Shown here in pieces: positions 45,032 through 55,095 of a DNA stretch of 64,000 bases. The position numbers and the translations under genes were made by a program. Position 1 is the stretch's first letter; each line of letters begins with the position of its first letter. Source of the stretch: Psilocybe azurescens (Eukaryota > Basidiomycota > Agaricomycetes > Agaricales > Agrocybaceae); assembly GCA_023853785.1 (NCBI GenBank), contig JAJIRX010000500.1, forward strand, positions 682,001-746,000, written 5' to 3'. The notes under the pieces are model-generated. The model had not been told where the DNA came from. It saw only the letters and a list, made by a program, of their open reading frames with translations, and did not search any database.

Positions 45032-48000
45032 ATGCCTCCCGATAAAAAATCTAGTAAAGATGGCTCTTCGTCCAAGGACCTAATTCGAGTCAATGGAAAA
45101 CGAGATCTTTTGGCGAAGTCCCAACCCAGAGAAAAGCGAGAGGAAAGGGGACCAAAACCCACGACATCAAAAGCTCTTATTCTACGCAATGGAAAGTATG
45201 GTTCTCAAGGAACCGGCGAATTGATGCTTATGAGTAAGATGAGCGGTCGCGAAAAATTAGATCTTCTGGCAGGTATGCGAAGCTTGGTTCCTCCTGCTAC
45301 TTAAGCTTCGAGTTACCGATTAACGGCATTATCGCAGAAAATCTCGTTGAGGAATCCAAGAAAGCTTTCCTTAAGCCTTTCCGCCTCGAGCAATGCCTCA
45401 AGATTGCAGAGTCTCAGTCCGATGGTCTGTTTTACTGAGTCGCTATTGCAAGTGATACTCACCAATACTTGTAGCATATGTCGACGATATCGCTAAGCTA
45501 CGAGATCCGGACCTTTTTCGATATGCCATCGAGTCAGAGTTATTAGCCAGGAAAGAACCAAAGAGAGCTGAGCCTCGCAAAAATCCATCCAGTGTAGCGA
45601 AAGTTGTCGCCACAAGGTACGCATTTCATGAATACAATACGCCTTGTCAAGTATCTCAAATACCTAATTAGAGTGCACAATACGTATATGCTTGCTTCTT
45701 CATGGAAAATTGCTTCTGACATCTTGAACGGGATGGCTGAAGATGGACTCAGCGATAGAAATGTCAAAATGATGCTCAAGAGCAAGCCTGACATGAGAGA
45801 CCGATATCTCGCCTTGTACAACATGGTGGACGAACTGGTTACGATGAGCCAGGAAAGATTTGCAGTTTTAGCGACGACCGCTCGTGCGTATGATTTGGAT
45901 TTTTCAGCTTGTTCCTCTTCAAAGAATCAATGACCTCTCTATCTTAGCTCATTACGCGAAGTACTTTAAGCTCAGGCCAACAGAAACTGCGAATCCCACT
46001 GAATCAGAATATATATTTGATTGGGAAGATTTGCGAGGGGCAGCGGATTCTTTCCTTGACTCCATCATCATCGAGCTATGCTTTCCTCGGGGAGCCTACC
46101 CCAAGGCCATACTATATCGAATTCTGCATGATGCGATTGAGGAGTCTCCGCGCGATGCTAAGCGCTTTCCACAGGAACTCTGGGATGCTGTGGGCGATCT
46201 TTCGGTACGTGGTGTCGTTACTTCCCAAGTGTCATCGTCGAACTATGATAAAGGTATCTGTCGAGCTACAAGAGCTTCTGTCAGCTCCCCTATTTGTCCC
46301 CGAAGGAGAGGCATGGCTCAAGGAACCACATCAAATGCCAGAGGAATACGAACTATGGACCGACGCCCAGATATACTCGGGAAAGGCCACCGAGCTCTAT
46401 GCTGCCTTCAAAGACACCATTTTTCCGCTGGAGAAGACGAGAAGAAAAGAGGTCTTGGACAAAATGTGGAACCAAATTGACCAGGTATTGTTTTGTAAAA
46501 TATTCATTTCCCTATTATATACTGAGCCACGTATATAGAATTACATCTCTATCTCTGGACAAAATATTGATGAATTGTGGCAATTGAAAGGCGTCTTTGA
46601 CTATGCACCACAATGGTCTGCGCATGCCACCCTACCTGATATAGGCGAGGATTCGGATTCAGATGAATTTGGTTCTCGTGGAAATAAAGGCAGAAAGAAA
46701 AAGACACTTGCCATAACAGCAGGCAACGCTTCCAGCGACGGCTCCATGCCTGGACTTCAATCTGTTTCGAACACATCGGACGATGATGATGGTGATGACG
46801 ACGACAGCGAGTATGAAACCGAATATGAATCCAGCGATGATGGATACAACACTGAAGAAGAAGAAGAAATCCGTGAAATGTATCGTGAAGCCATGGATGC
46901 TGCTCATGAAGCTGATTGGTTCGATGCCAATGTTCCTGCAGGTGTCGACCCTTTCCTCCAAGAAGACCGCAAAGGCAATCCCTTCTTGAAGATTTTAGGC
47001 TCTCTTCGAGGTTTGTTCTAATATGTTCATTCTTCAAAGTTCTATCTGACCTTCGTCTATAGGGAGAATGTTCTCCTCGAGTCCGAAATTGACGACGACA
47101 ACGAGAACGGAACCGCGTACTGGCCCGATTCGCGGAGCCTTTAGAGCTACTGCTAGTGGTGCCCCAAAACCCGTCCCTAAAACCATGCCGCCCAAGTCAT
47201 CGCCTACGCCTGTCACACCTACAGTTCCTCCCACCACAAGGCCTGGTCAGCATGTAACCCTAAATCATTATAAGGTTCATAGCTGACTAAAAATCTCTAG
47301 CAACTGCACCAAAGATCCAGAAAGCAACTGTGGAGGATGTAGAGGATGAAGACGACATCGCTATGGCTGCTGGGGCCAAGAAGAAGAAGAAAAAGTCAAA
47401 GAAGAAAAAGAAACCTACGACCTCTGAAATTCCGCCCACTTCACCTTCTCCGTCGGTGGATTCCGTGTCGAGTCCAGTTATACCATCTGCAACTCCTTCC
47501 CTGAAGAAGTCTCCGTCGGTTTCTTCGAAGGCTTTGACTACCAAAATTGCAACATCCTCGGTAGCTTCGGCATTTATGTCTTCAACGACCACTCTTCCTA
47601 TTGGAGAAGCTATTGCACAATCAGCCCATTCTTATCTCCAGTCTCTCAATATGAGCTCGGAGAAAAAGCTTAAGAAACGCCCTGATCATGCGTCATTATT
47701 CTCCAACGCCTCTGAGCCCAAGAAACAATCCATCTTCTCCAGACTGTCAGGAGGGAAAAATAAGGAAAAAGACAAAGATGATGAGATGGCATCTGCGAAG
47801 CGTAGTTGGTTCAACAAACTTAGCAAAAAGACCACTGTCCTCATGCATCAAATGCTCAAGACAGAGGAAGATAAGACAGGTGGTAGGTCGCCAATGAAAT
47901 GGGAGCATTTCTTGAAGGTTCGTTTGCTCACAATACCTTTTCAATTTGGGGTTTCGATGCTCAGTATCCGTATAGCTTATGAGAGAAATGGGCTTTGAAT

Positions 48001-48280
48001 ATGATCCAAGTACAGCTGGGTCTAGTGTTCGCTTTGACCCGCCCAACAAAGCCGATAGGGTAAGTCATCGAACATGTTGTTTTTTTGTCTTATTAAACCC
48101 TTTGCAGCCCATCACGTTCCATAAACGTACGCTTTATCCATTAAGTATACATTTGATACTAACTCTGTTTTCATAGCCCATCCCGATCCGACTCTTCAGC
48201 CCGTTATGCTTAAGGAGTTTGCTAAGAAACTGAAACGATATTATGGTTGGAACGAAGATGATCTTTTAAGACAAAACTGA
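45032..48280 (+). CDS. Large acidic/Lys-rich protein with C-terminal HicA-like domain
   Basis: Starts MPPDKKSSKDGSSSKDLIRV at 45032. A helical N-terminal half includes YGSQGTGELMLMSKMSGREK, KPFRLEQCLKIAESQS, LRDPDLFRYAIESELLARKE and EDLRGAADSFLDSIIIELCF. The middle is an acidic patch (DDDDGDDDDSEYETEYESSD at 46778-46837) and a Lys run (KKKKKKSKKKKKP near 47380-47414). The C-terminus (47896-48280, in four exons) reads MKWEHFLK, REMGFEYDPSTAGSSVRFDP, PITFHKPHPDPTLQPVMLKE and FAKKLKRYYGW. Spacing and composition resemble the YcfA/HicA dsRNA-binding-like fold of bacterial mRNA interferases, but the catalytic GSH motif reads GSS, so nuclease activity is doubtful. About 12 introns, frames intact. 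The protein is unnamed to my knowledge, and its cellular role is not known. Confidence 0.7.
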
Positions 48281-49034
48281 AATGCCCAGGCCGCCTTATC
48301 AATACGAAGAATCTATAATGCATATTTTATTTGGTGTTTTTTGTATTATACTCTCATTTTTAAATTCTAATGTTACCAACTCTTTGGCGTTTTCTGAATG
48401 CAGACCGTTCATAGGAAGTGGCTAGGGTGAAGATATGTCACACTGAAAAGTGATGTCAGAATCCGACTGGACTGAGACACAGCGGGCACTAACTTATCAG
48501 GCAGGCTCTGCTTGTACAATGAAAGCGAGTACGAACTAAACGCTCATCTCGGCACTCAAATGATGAGACGGTAGATCGGAGGTTCGTTGCCTTCGATCTT
48601 CGATTGTCAGTGCTCCATGGTACTGCCGCAGACCGTCTCGCTAACATCTCGTAGGCATCTAGCTAGTGGCTGAAGCTCGTAACAGGCTGGTTTGCGTGTG
48701 TCGACCCTGACCGCATCTCACTCCGTCTGGCTGTTAAGCAGGGAGATTCGGGAATTATTGGCCTTTGGACTTAAGTATTGGACTCTTAACCGTCTTCGGA
48801 ATTTTTCTTCTCGGGTGGTACGGTGTGACTTCTAACTTCCAAGCAGCTTTCTGATTTCTTTCATTCTATGGATGCTGCTAGCCACGGTTAAGAAAAGATT
48901 TTGACAAAACTTGTGTCTAGCTGAGGCTCCACCTAATACTCAGCAGTATATAAGCAGCGTGAACTAATTTTGACATCCCTCCCACCTTCACAGAAATCAC
49001 TCAAATTTTTCACCCAAACCATCTCGTTTACGAA
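48281..49034. other. Intergenic with the promoter of the Kre9-like relic
   Basis: 750 bp without a gene. It ends in the TATA box described next. Confidence 0.4.
48947..48954 (+). promoter_or_regulatory. TATA box of the Kre9-like relic
   Basis: TATATAAG lies 81 bases before the ATG at 49035. This is the normal spacing for highly expressed secreted-protein genes in these fungi. It appears preserved although the coding region is damaged. Confidence 0.6.
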
Positions 49035-49459
49035 ATGAAATTCTTCACCTTCACTGCTTCTGCCTCTCTTGTTGTTGTCACTATGGTTTCCAACATCTCT
49101 GCGGCTGCTATGAATGTCTTCGTGCCTCGCATTACAAGCCCTTGGGCAGGTGATGTATGGACCTCCATCCATCTCACGGAATGTTAATATTACGCCAGCC
49201 CTGGTAACATTATCAACAAAGTCGGCCATATAAAACTTCGCAAAGCTGACCTCACTAAACTCGTTAGTTAAAGTAGACAATGCTGGCTTATAACGATTTA
49301 CCCTCTTTTATTTGCAAAGTGATTATCGGAAGCAACTTTGATATCCATTTAATTTATCTTCTAATTCCAATAGTTTCCCATTGAGAGCCGATCTGAGCAG
49401 TATTTGGTGACTCCGGAAACTTCTCCTCCAAAATCACCATCACTGGTTCAGGCATTTAA
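49035..49459 (+). pseudogene. Decayed small secreted Kre9/Knh1-like protein
   Basis: The ATG at 49035 begins a clean signal peptide (MKFFTFTASASLVVVTMVSN, then ISAAA), followed by NVFVPRITSPWAGDVWTS, the usual N-terminus of Ser-Thr-rich, GPI-type Kre9/Knh1 domain proteins. After that the frame stops at 49186. Conserved pieces continue downstream, though: NIINKVGHIKLRKADLT near 49205, a poorly preserved middle, and VFGDSGNFSSKITITGSGI ending at TAA 49459. The expected NVTWD strand region is damaged, and the central part has stops. I read it as a pseudogene with an intact promoter and secretion signal. A short secreted peptide of about 50 residues could still be made. Confidence 0.72.
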
Positions 49460-49692
49460 TACTAATGTATGGACGCAGGCTTTGGTGAACTTATGTTTGA
49501 TGGTCAAAGTAGAAAACCGAGAAAACTAGCGACTCCCATTTGCGCTCCTTTTTCACTTATAACCATCTTTTCTAGCTCTCGAACGACTATATGAAGTTGC
49601 TTTTAATTTGCATGCCCCCTACTCTTAAATTCTTGTAGTTCCTGCAATCATCGCGCGATTTTTTATTGGTACTGACAGTTCACCCCGGGACG

Positions 49693-51090
49693 TCATGGAC
49701 CGAGTAAGGTTCGGGTAGTTAGCATCTCCGATATTCTCTCAACCTGGTCAACATCAGCCGATGTCGGTACAAAAGCACACCACCAATAGCTCACCAACTG
49801 CACAAATCCATCTTCATGGATGATTTCGCCCAAAAGTCGTTCAAGTGTGGAATTCGGTAAATTGTAAATTGAGGAATAATCATTCAGAACGGTCTGCATA
49901 GCTTCTCTTCGATTGCCATGATCAGAAGAATCCATCGCAGCAGGAAGAGACCCATTCATTGCTGAGTTGCTTGAGCTTGGGAGCGAGGGAAGAGATGAGC
50001 TCGGAAGATTCGGGACGTTGGGTGCAACGATCTTGCTCAGTGCTTGGACTGCATTTGTTAGTAATTCTTGATGAACGACGCCAGCAGAAGGGATGACAGA
50101 CGCGAGCGCTTGAGCTTGGATAGGTGGGTTTTGCACACACGGACGATCATCAGAACTGCGAGTATCCACAGCCTGAAAAGATGTCGTGTCTGATGACGCA
50201 TGGAACACCATCGGAGAAGAAGAGAGCGGAATGGACTGATTTGGGAATGGGTGAGGCGCATATCTGTTCATGCTTTGAGTTTGGTGAGCGGCAGGCAATC
50301 CAGACGGAGGAAGACATGCGTATGAAGGAACAAGATTCGGTAAAGCTGTGGTGCTTGGAACGACGGACATTGTTTTTCTTTGTATCGTAGACCGATTTGG
50401 AAGAGTTGACATTTGAGAGAGGGCTGGTGGAGGTAGGGCCGTTGGATTCATTTTGCAGGGACAAATAGGTTTAATCATTTCAATGAACTCGGAAGCTTGC
50501 GAAGGTATCTGAAAAGAAATTTGGAACCGGCGATATACCTGTTTTCGGGAGATATTCGCATCAGCAATTCTGGCGTATTATCCTGTCATATGCCTACAGG
50601 AGCACCATCTTCACGCGAATGCAGATATCTTAACCCAAATACAGTGTCACGATATACAGCTTTGAGAGGCATTCCTTCGGTTTGATTTTTACGAGGAGCA
50701 CCTGGAGCAAGAGCAGAGAAAGAGAGCAGGTCCAAGTCTTCCTGGTCATCGTACCATTTTATCAGCTTTAGACCAGATGACAAGATATAAGCCTGTTAGA
50801 AAATGAGAAAGACTTGCAAACAGCACATCCTGTGGGTTTACAGCACGTTCTATGCCATGGTTTATTTCCCAAAGAATACGAAGTTTCACCGATTCAATTT
50901 CTGCGTCGCTGGTAGTCTTCACATCAAGCACAAGACGTATGACCGGATTAGTGAAATGTTGCCAGTCTGGCATCAGCTCTGGTCCACTTTGCGACGACAT
51001 TTGGGCTTTCTGGAGTGTTCTTTTCACGGGATAAGAGCGGGAATATTTCGATAGCAGAAAACTAGACGTTCCAGTCGTAGAATGGCTCAT
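49693..51090 (-). CDS. REC114: Rec114-like meiotic recombination protein (tentative)
   Basis: The start MSHSTTGTSSFLLSKYSRSY is at 51090. The N-terminal part (PDWQHFTNPVIRLVLDV, then a short helix, LKLIKWYDDQEDLDLLSF and VFGLRYLHSREDGAPVYRRF) resembles a PH fold. The string YRRFQISFQ followed by FIEMIKPICPCK is what I recall from Rec114 family members, which act with Mei4 in meiotic double-strand break formation. A long disordered Ser/Pro/Gln segment follows. A helical C-terminus (YNLPNSTLERLLGEIIHEDG then FVQL, VERISEMLTTRTLLGP) could be the Mei4-binding part. It ends at 49693. Three or so introns. The family match is from motif memory and not proven. Other PH-like proteins are possible. Confidence 0.45.
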
Positions 51091-51231
51091 GTTGAGAAAA
51101 AGAATGAAACCGTAACTTTTTAATGAACTTGAAGGTTAAACGTTACTGTCCCAATTGTGACGTAATAACATCCGAGTCACTGGTACCCACAACGTTCAAG
51201 TCAAAGTCTGGTAAGCACTCAGAGGTCCATC

Positions 51232-52863
51232 ATGCCATACCTTCGACAAGCCACATTGCCGCCTGAAATATGGAATCAAATTCTTGGAGAAGTTCCTCAA
51301 ACTCACCTGCCCAAACTTCTGGACACTTGCTCATTATTCCATGACATTGCCATCAAGTCACTCTTTTCTTCAATCAAGGTCTACTTCATTGGGGGAGAAA
51401 TGGGTTTGCAGATGCTCAACACCCTGCACGCAGACTGGACAGAAGAAACAGCAATGAAACTAATGTGTAAGTCATGGGAAATACTCAATCATATTTGTCA
51501 AGAGCCTCGCTTTGCAAGAATCGTCAAAAGCATCACCGTTATCGCATTCGCCGATGGTCAGTCAATATTTGAACGATGTAAGTTGTCGTACACCACGAAC
51601 AACTTATATTTTCGAACTTACAAATGTGTAGTGTCCGTCGCCAACGCCCTTTGTTTACGCCGAATCTCCAAACCTTTCGTTGGATCGGAAATGGCCCTCC
51701 CTCTCGATAGTATGGTCGGAGAATGTCTTCCGAGCAGCCTTAAAAAGCTTGTTGTACAATCGTTTGTTCTTCCCTAAATATATGCTGCAGAACTATGATT
51801 GACTTGTTATCTTTGTTAGATCATTTCCTTTGGAATCGATGCAGCATTTGAATAATGTAACTTCTCTGCATCTTCCGATGCCTTTTCTCTTCCCGGACGA
51901 CGACGAAGCCCATGACAGGCTAGTCTACGACCCCACCTTCCAAGAAATTTCAGAATTCTCCCTAGGAAATATATTGCAATTCATGTCACCAAATCTGCAG
52001 AGCTTACGAATAACGGCCACACAAGTTCGCGACGTTCCTATTCGAACCTTCAATACCTTGAAAGATTTGGAGGTTCTTTCCACAATAGGGGATCAAGAAG
52101 AGCTCGTCGGTTTGGACATGGTCTTTCGTCACGCAACAAAACTAGAGTCTTTGACTTTGGTAGGATTGTTTGTGCCAGAAATCTTTTCCTTTCTCCCTCA
52201 CCATTCAGTTGAGAGTTTACCCCTTCTTACGTCCTTCCGACTTTCTTGCGAAGATTCCATAGCTTTGGGTCATGGAGGAGAGGATGAATTTCAAGCATTG
52301 TGTGGGTTTCTGCAGGGCCGGCGGCTTTTAAGAAGGCTGTATTTACGCCTTCCTATGATGCGCTGGTCGCAGACGTCCCGCCTTCTCTGTGTTATACGGG
52401 ATTTAATAGGCATCGAGGTTCTTGGACTTCACACGGGACGCGATGTTCTTACAGACCCCGATGTGATTAAAACATTGGCCATGAGCCTACCTTTGAAGTT
52501 GAACGCTCTGCATATTGCAATCAATTGGGGAGGAGGCGATCTTTTGCCCTTGGTATGTGTTATCTGTGTTTGCCTTGCTTATACCCTAATGTCCTTCCAT
52601 TACAGGTGGATGTCATTGGAAAACTACCTCGGCTCACCTTTCTCCATCTTTATGGCGTTGTTGTTCGTCTTCCTATTCTTCTCGAGGATCTTGCGTTTGA
52701 AGCAAAGGGTCTACAAATGATCGGCCTCAATCGAGCTCTATGGGACATCGAAAGGGTAGGTTTGGAACTCGTCAAAAACAAATATCCTAGGTGGAAAATC
52801 AAGTTCTGCGTCGAAGAAGACTTCCTGTGCGCGGATGATGCTTGGCTGTTCAAGTACAATTGA
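51232..52863 (+). CDS. F-box-like protein, LRR-type C-terminus
   Basis: Starts MPYLRQATLPPEIWNQILGE at 51232. LPPEIWNQILGEVPQTHLPK followed by LLDTCSLFHDIAIKSLFSSI is a typical fungal F-box. The rest is a helical/leucine-rich domain of the agaric F-box type (LTSLHLPMPFLFPDDDE, FRHATKLESLTLVGLFVPEI, PLLTSFRLSCEDSIALG, LRRLYLRLPMM). Exons join over introns near 51580-51632, 51765-51820 and 52552-52607. The C-terminus reads EDFLCADDAWLFKYN at 52863. Such proteins are presumed substrate receptors of SCF ubiquitin ligases. The target is unknown. It is 141 bp from the divergent Rec114-like gene and is followed by a second F-box gene. Confidence 0.75.
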
Positions 52864-53292
52864 ACATGTCCATACTATACAGGTGCATGGTCTTAAATGA
52901 CAAGTGCGATAAGCGGCCTTTGGTTGGGAGGTGAGTCGTGCTGATTCTGTCTTTTGGTTTAGTTCGCTTTAAATTGCCTTAATTGACACATCTGGAATAT
53001 CCTGTCTTCATATGGCTTGATCGATCTGACTTATACGGCGTAACACCGAAATTGAAACCAGGTTTTGACAATATTTTATAACAATAATGACTGAGAGAAT
53101 ACGCAAGATTAGGAGGGTATATGGGAAAGATTTTTAAACCACGAGATTAAACCAGACGACACGCAGGTCCCGGTTCCGGCCGTCAATGTCAGCTTCCCGT
53201 AGAATACTTGAATTTCATTTGGTATTGATTGCTATATCAAAAGTTTAAATGTTAACACCTATTGAGATGCCTTGTGTCCAGCAGTGGCCTCA
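52864..53292. other. Intergenic between two F-box genes
   Basis: 430 bp, AT-rich, with no gene. It holds the terminator of the first and the promoter of the second F-box gene. Confidence 0.4.
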
Positions 53293-54768
53293 ATGGCGCA
53301 TGCACCGATACATGAATCAGCAATCAGACAAGTATGCCTCTGTCTCTTGAAACGACATTGTAGTACTATCGTTGATTGCATCCGATATAATAGGGCACTC
53401 CAGATGAACCAGATGTGCTTACACAGCCTTCTGTTCTTTCGATTTCAACAGATGAGAGCGAAATCTTGGCCAAGATATCTATTCTTGCGGGGAAAATAAA
53501 AAGTATCGATCTCGATGCTTCTTCGATTCAGGACTCCATCGATAGCATCCAAGGTACAAAGCCGTTACTAGCATATCCTCGACATGACAACTTCACCGAT
53601 CTGGCATGCATAGACGATACAAAAAATAATGTATGGTTAAAAGCAGCACAGACGTTGAGAACCCAGCTTGCCAGACTTGATTTCAATCTTATCGGCAAAC
53701 AACTTGAGGATTTCATCGAACAATTGATCGTGGTTCGCCAACGTCTTCACGTCGACCTACTATCACGTACATCCGCGTTAGCTCTGCGAAATGCACCCAA
53801 ATCGTCGCAAGGAATACTACCAGTTGAATTGTGGGCGCAGATTTTTCTTCTTGTGCTTGCCGAACGATGATTTCGTCAAGCCAGATCCCCGTCAAGCCCC
53901 GCTGCTCCTTTGCCAGATCTGCAGCGCCTGGAGAAGTGTCGCTACAGGAACGCCTCTCCTTTGGTCCACCTTATCGATACGTGGCTCCTGGCGCAGACAT
54001 ATCTGGAAGTCGTTTTTGGAATGTTGGTTGAAACGCTCGGGAAACGCTGTCCTGTACCTGGACATATCCATACCTGCGTATATGGAGGCTTCGTTCGATA
54101 CCGATGTCGTGAAGTTGATAACTTCCTCAGCCCAACGCTGGTACCGTCTTAAACTTAGCTTACCCGACAATCTACTACGATCCATGCTTGATAACAATAT
54201 GCCGGTTCTTCACAGACTGGAATTCAGTTCCATCTATCCAATCGCAAACTTGGACATCCAAGCGTCCCAAGCACCCAACTTGAGGACGGTGGCTCTTCTA
54301 ACCAAAGCTCTATATCCTCAGCCATTGTCTCTTCCCTGGCAGCAGCTAACAAGCTTTTCCTCCCAGTGTTGGCTCAACGTGGGCCAGCACCTCGAAATCC
54401 TGCGCAAGTGTGCACGTCTGGAATCCTACAGTATGTGTATCGTACACGCAGACATCCCACCCGACGCTAAACCCATATTCATGTATCACTTACGACATCT
54501 GGAAATCATCGCCTTCATTGGAAACGCAATGGGTCCGGTCCTCAACCATCTCCAACTTCCAAAGCTCACCCAGTTATCCTTCACTGTTCCGAGTGAAAGT
54601 CCTGTCTACGGGATAGCAGACTGGCCCAAATTCTACGCCATATCGTTGGTGGAACGCTCCTCTTGTACGTTAACGAAAGTTCGCTTAAAAGGAATTGACA
54701 TTTCGGGAGAATGTATCCAGGACATCAAAAAATACATACCGTCTGTTGTATCCATAGAAATCCACTAA
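53293..54768 (+). CDS. F-box protein of the agaric type
   Basis: The first exon, MAHAPIHESAIRQ at 53293, splices (53332 to about 53428) to PSVLSISTDESEILAKISIL. A coiled-coil helix (IKSIDLDASSIQDSIDSIQ) and a second one follow, then the F-box GILPVELWAQIF and the usual continuation NDDFVKPDPRQAPLLLCQIC, then SAWRSVATGTPLLWSTLSI. The C-terminal region is leucine-rich and ends VSIEIH at 54768. The frame changes inside the F-box: the T run at 53842-53846 has one base too many, and removing it joins both halves. The layout (coiled coil, then F-box, then LxLCQICSAWR) is very common in agaricomycetes. The substrate is unknown. Confidence 0.8.
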
Positions 54769-55095
54769 TACATCCCTGGGGGAATTTGGACTTTCGACCC
54801 AAGTAGATTTATCACACCACTGGCAGGAATCTAGTAGTTATCAAAAGATGATTTTGAAATGGTGGGTCTACGATAGCGGGATTATTTAAGATCTAATCGA
54901 TTACAATACCAGTGTAATACAACGTCCGTCAGCTCCGAATGATAGCGATGAAGAGTGGGAGTCTGGTTATTTGAGTGAGGCGGATCGTTCCTTGATGAAA
55001 AAGAGAGGCAACCAGATAGCAGCATAGATGAATACAAGAGGATAATTCAGTCCCATGGAAAACAAAAAAAATGATGGAAATATAACAGAAATAAA
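54769..55095. other. Intergenic, convergent 3' ends
   Basis: 330 bp between the stop codons of the convergent F-box and CSC1 genes. No gene is seen. Confidence 0.4.

Noticed and set aside
48560..48650. Short inverted repeat (GAGACGGT ... ACCGTCTC)
   Set aside because: Arms of eight or nine bases separated by about 60 bases are expected by chance, and no element or RNA gene is associated.
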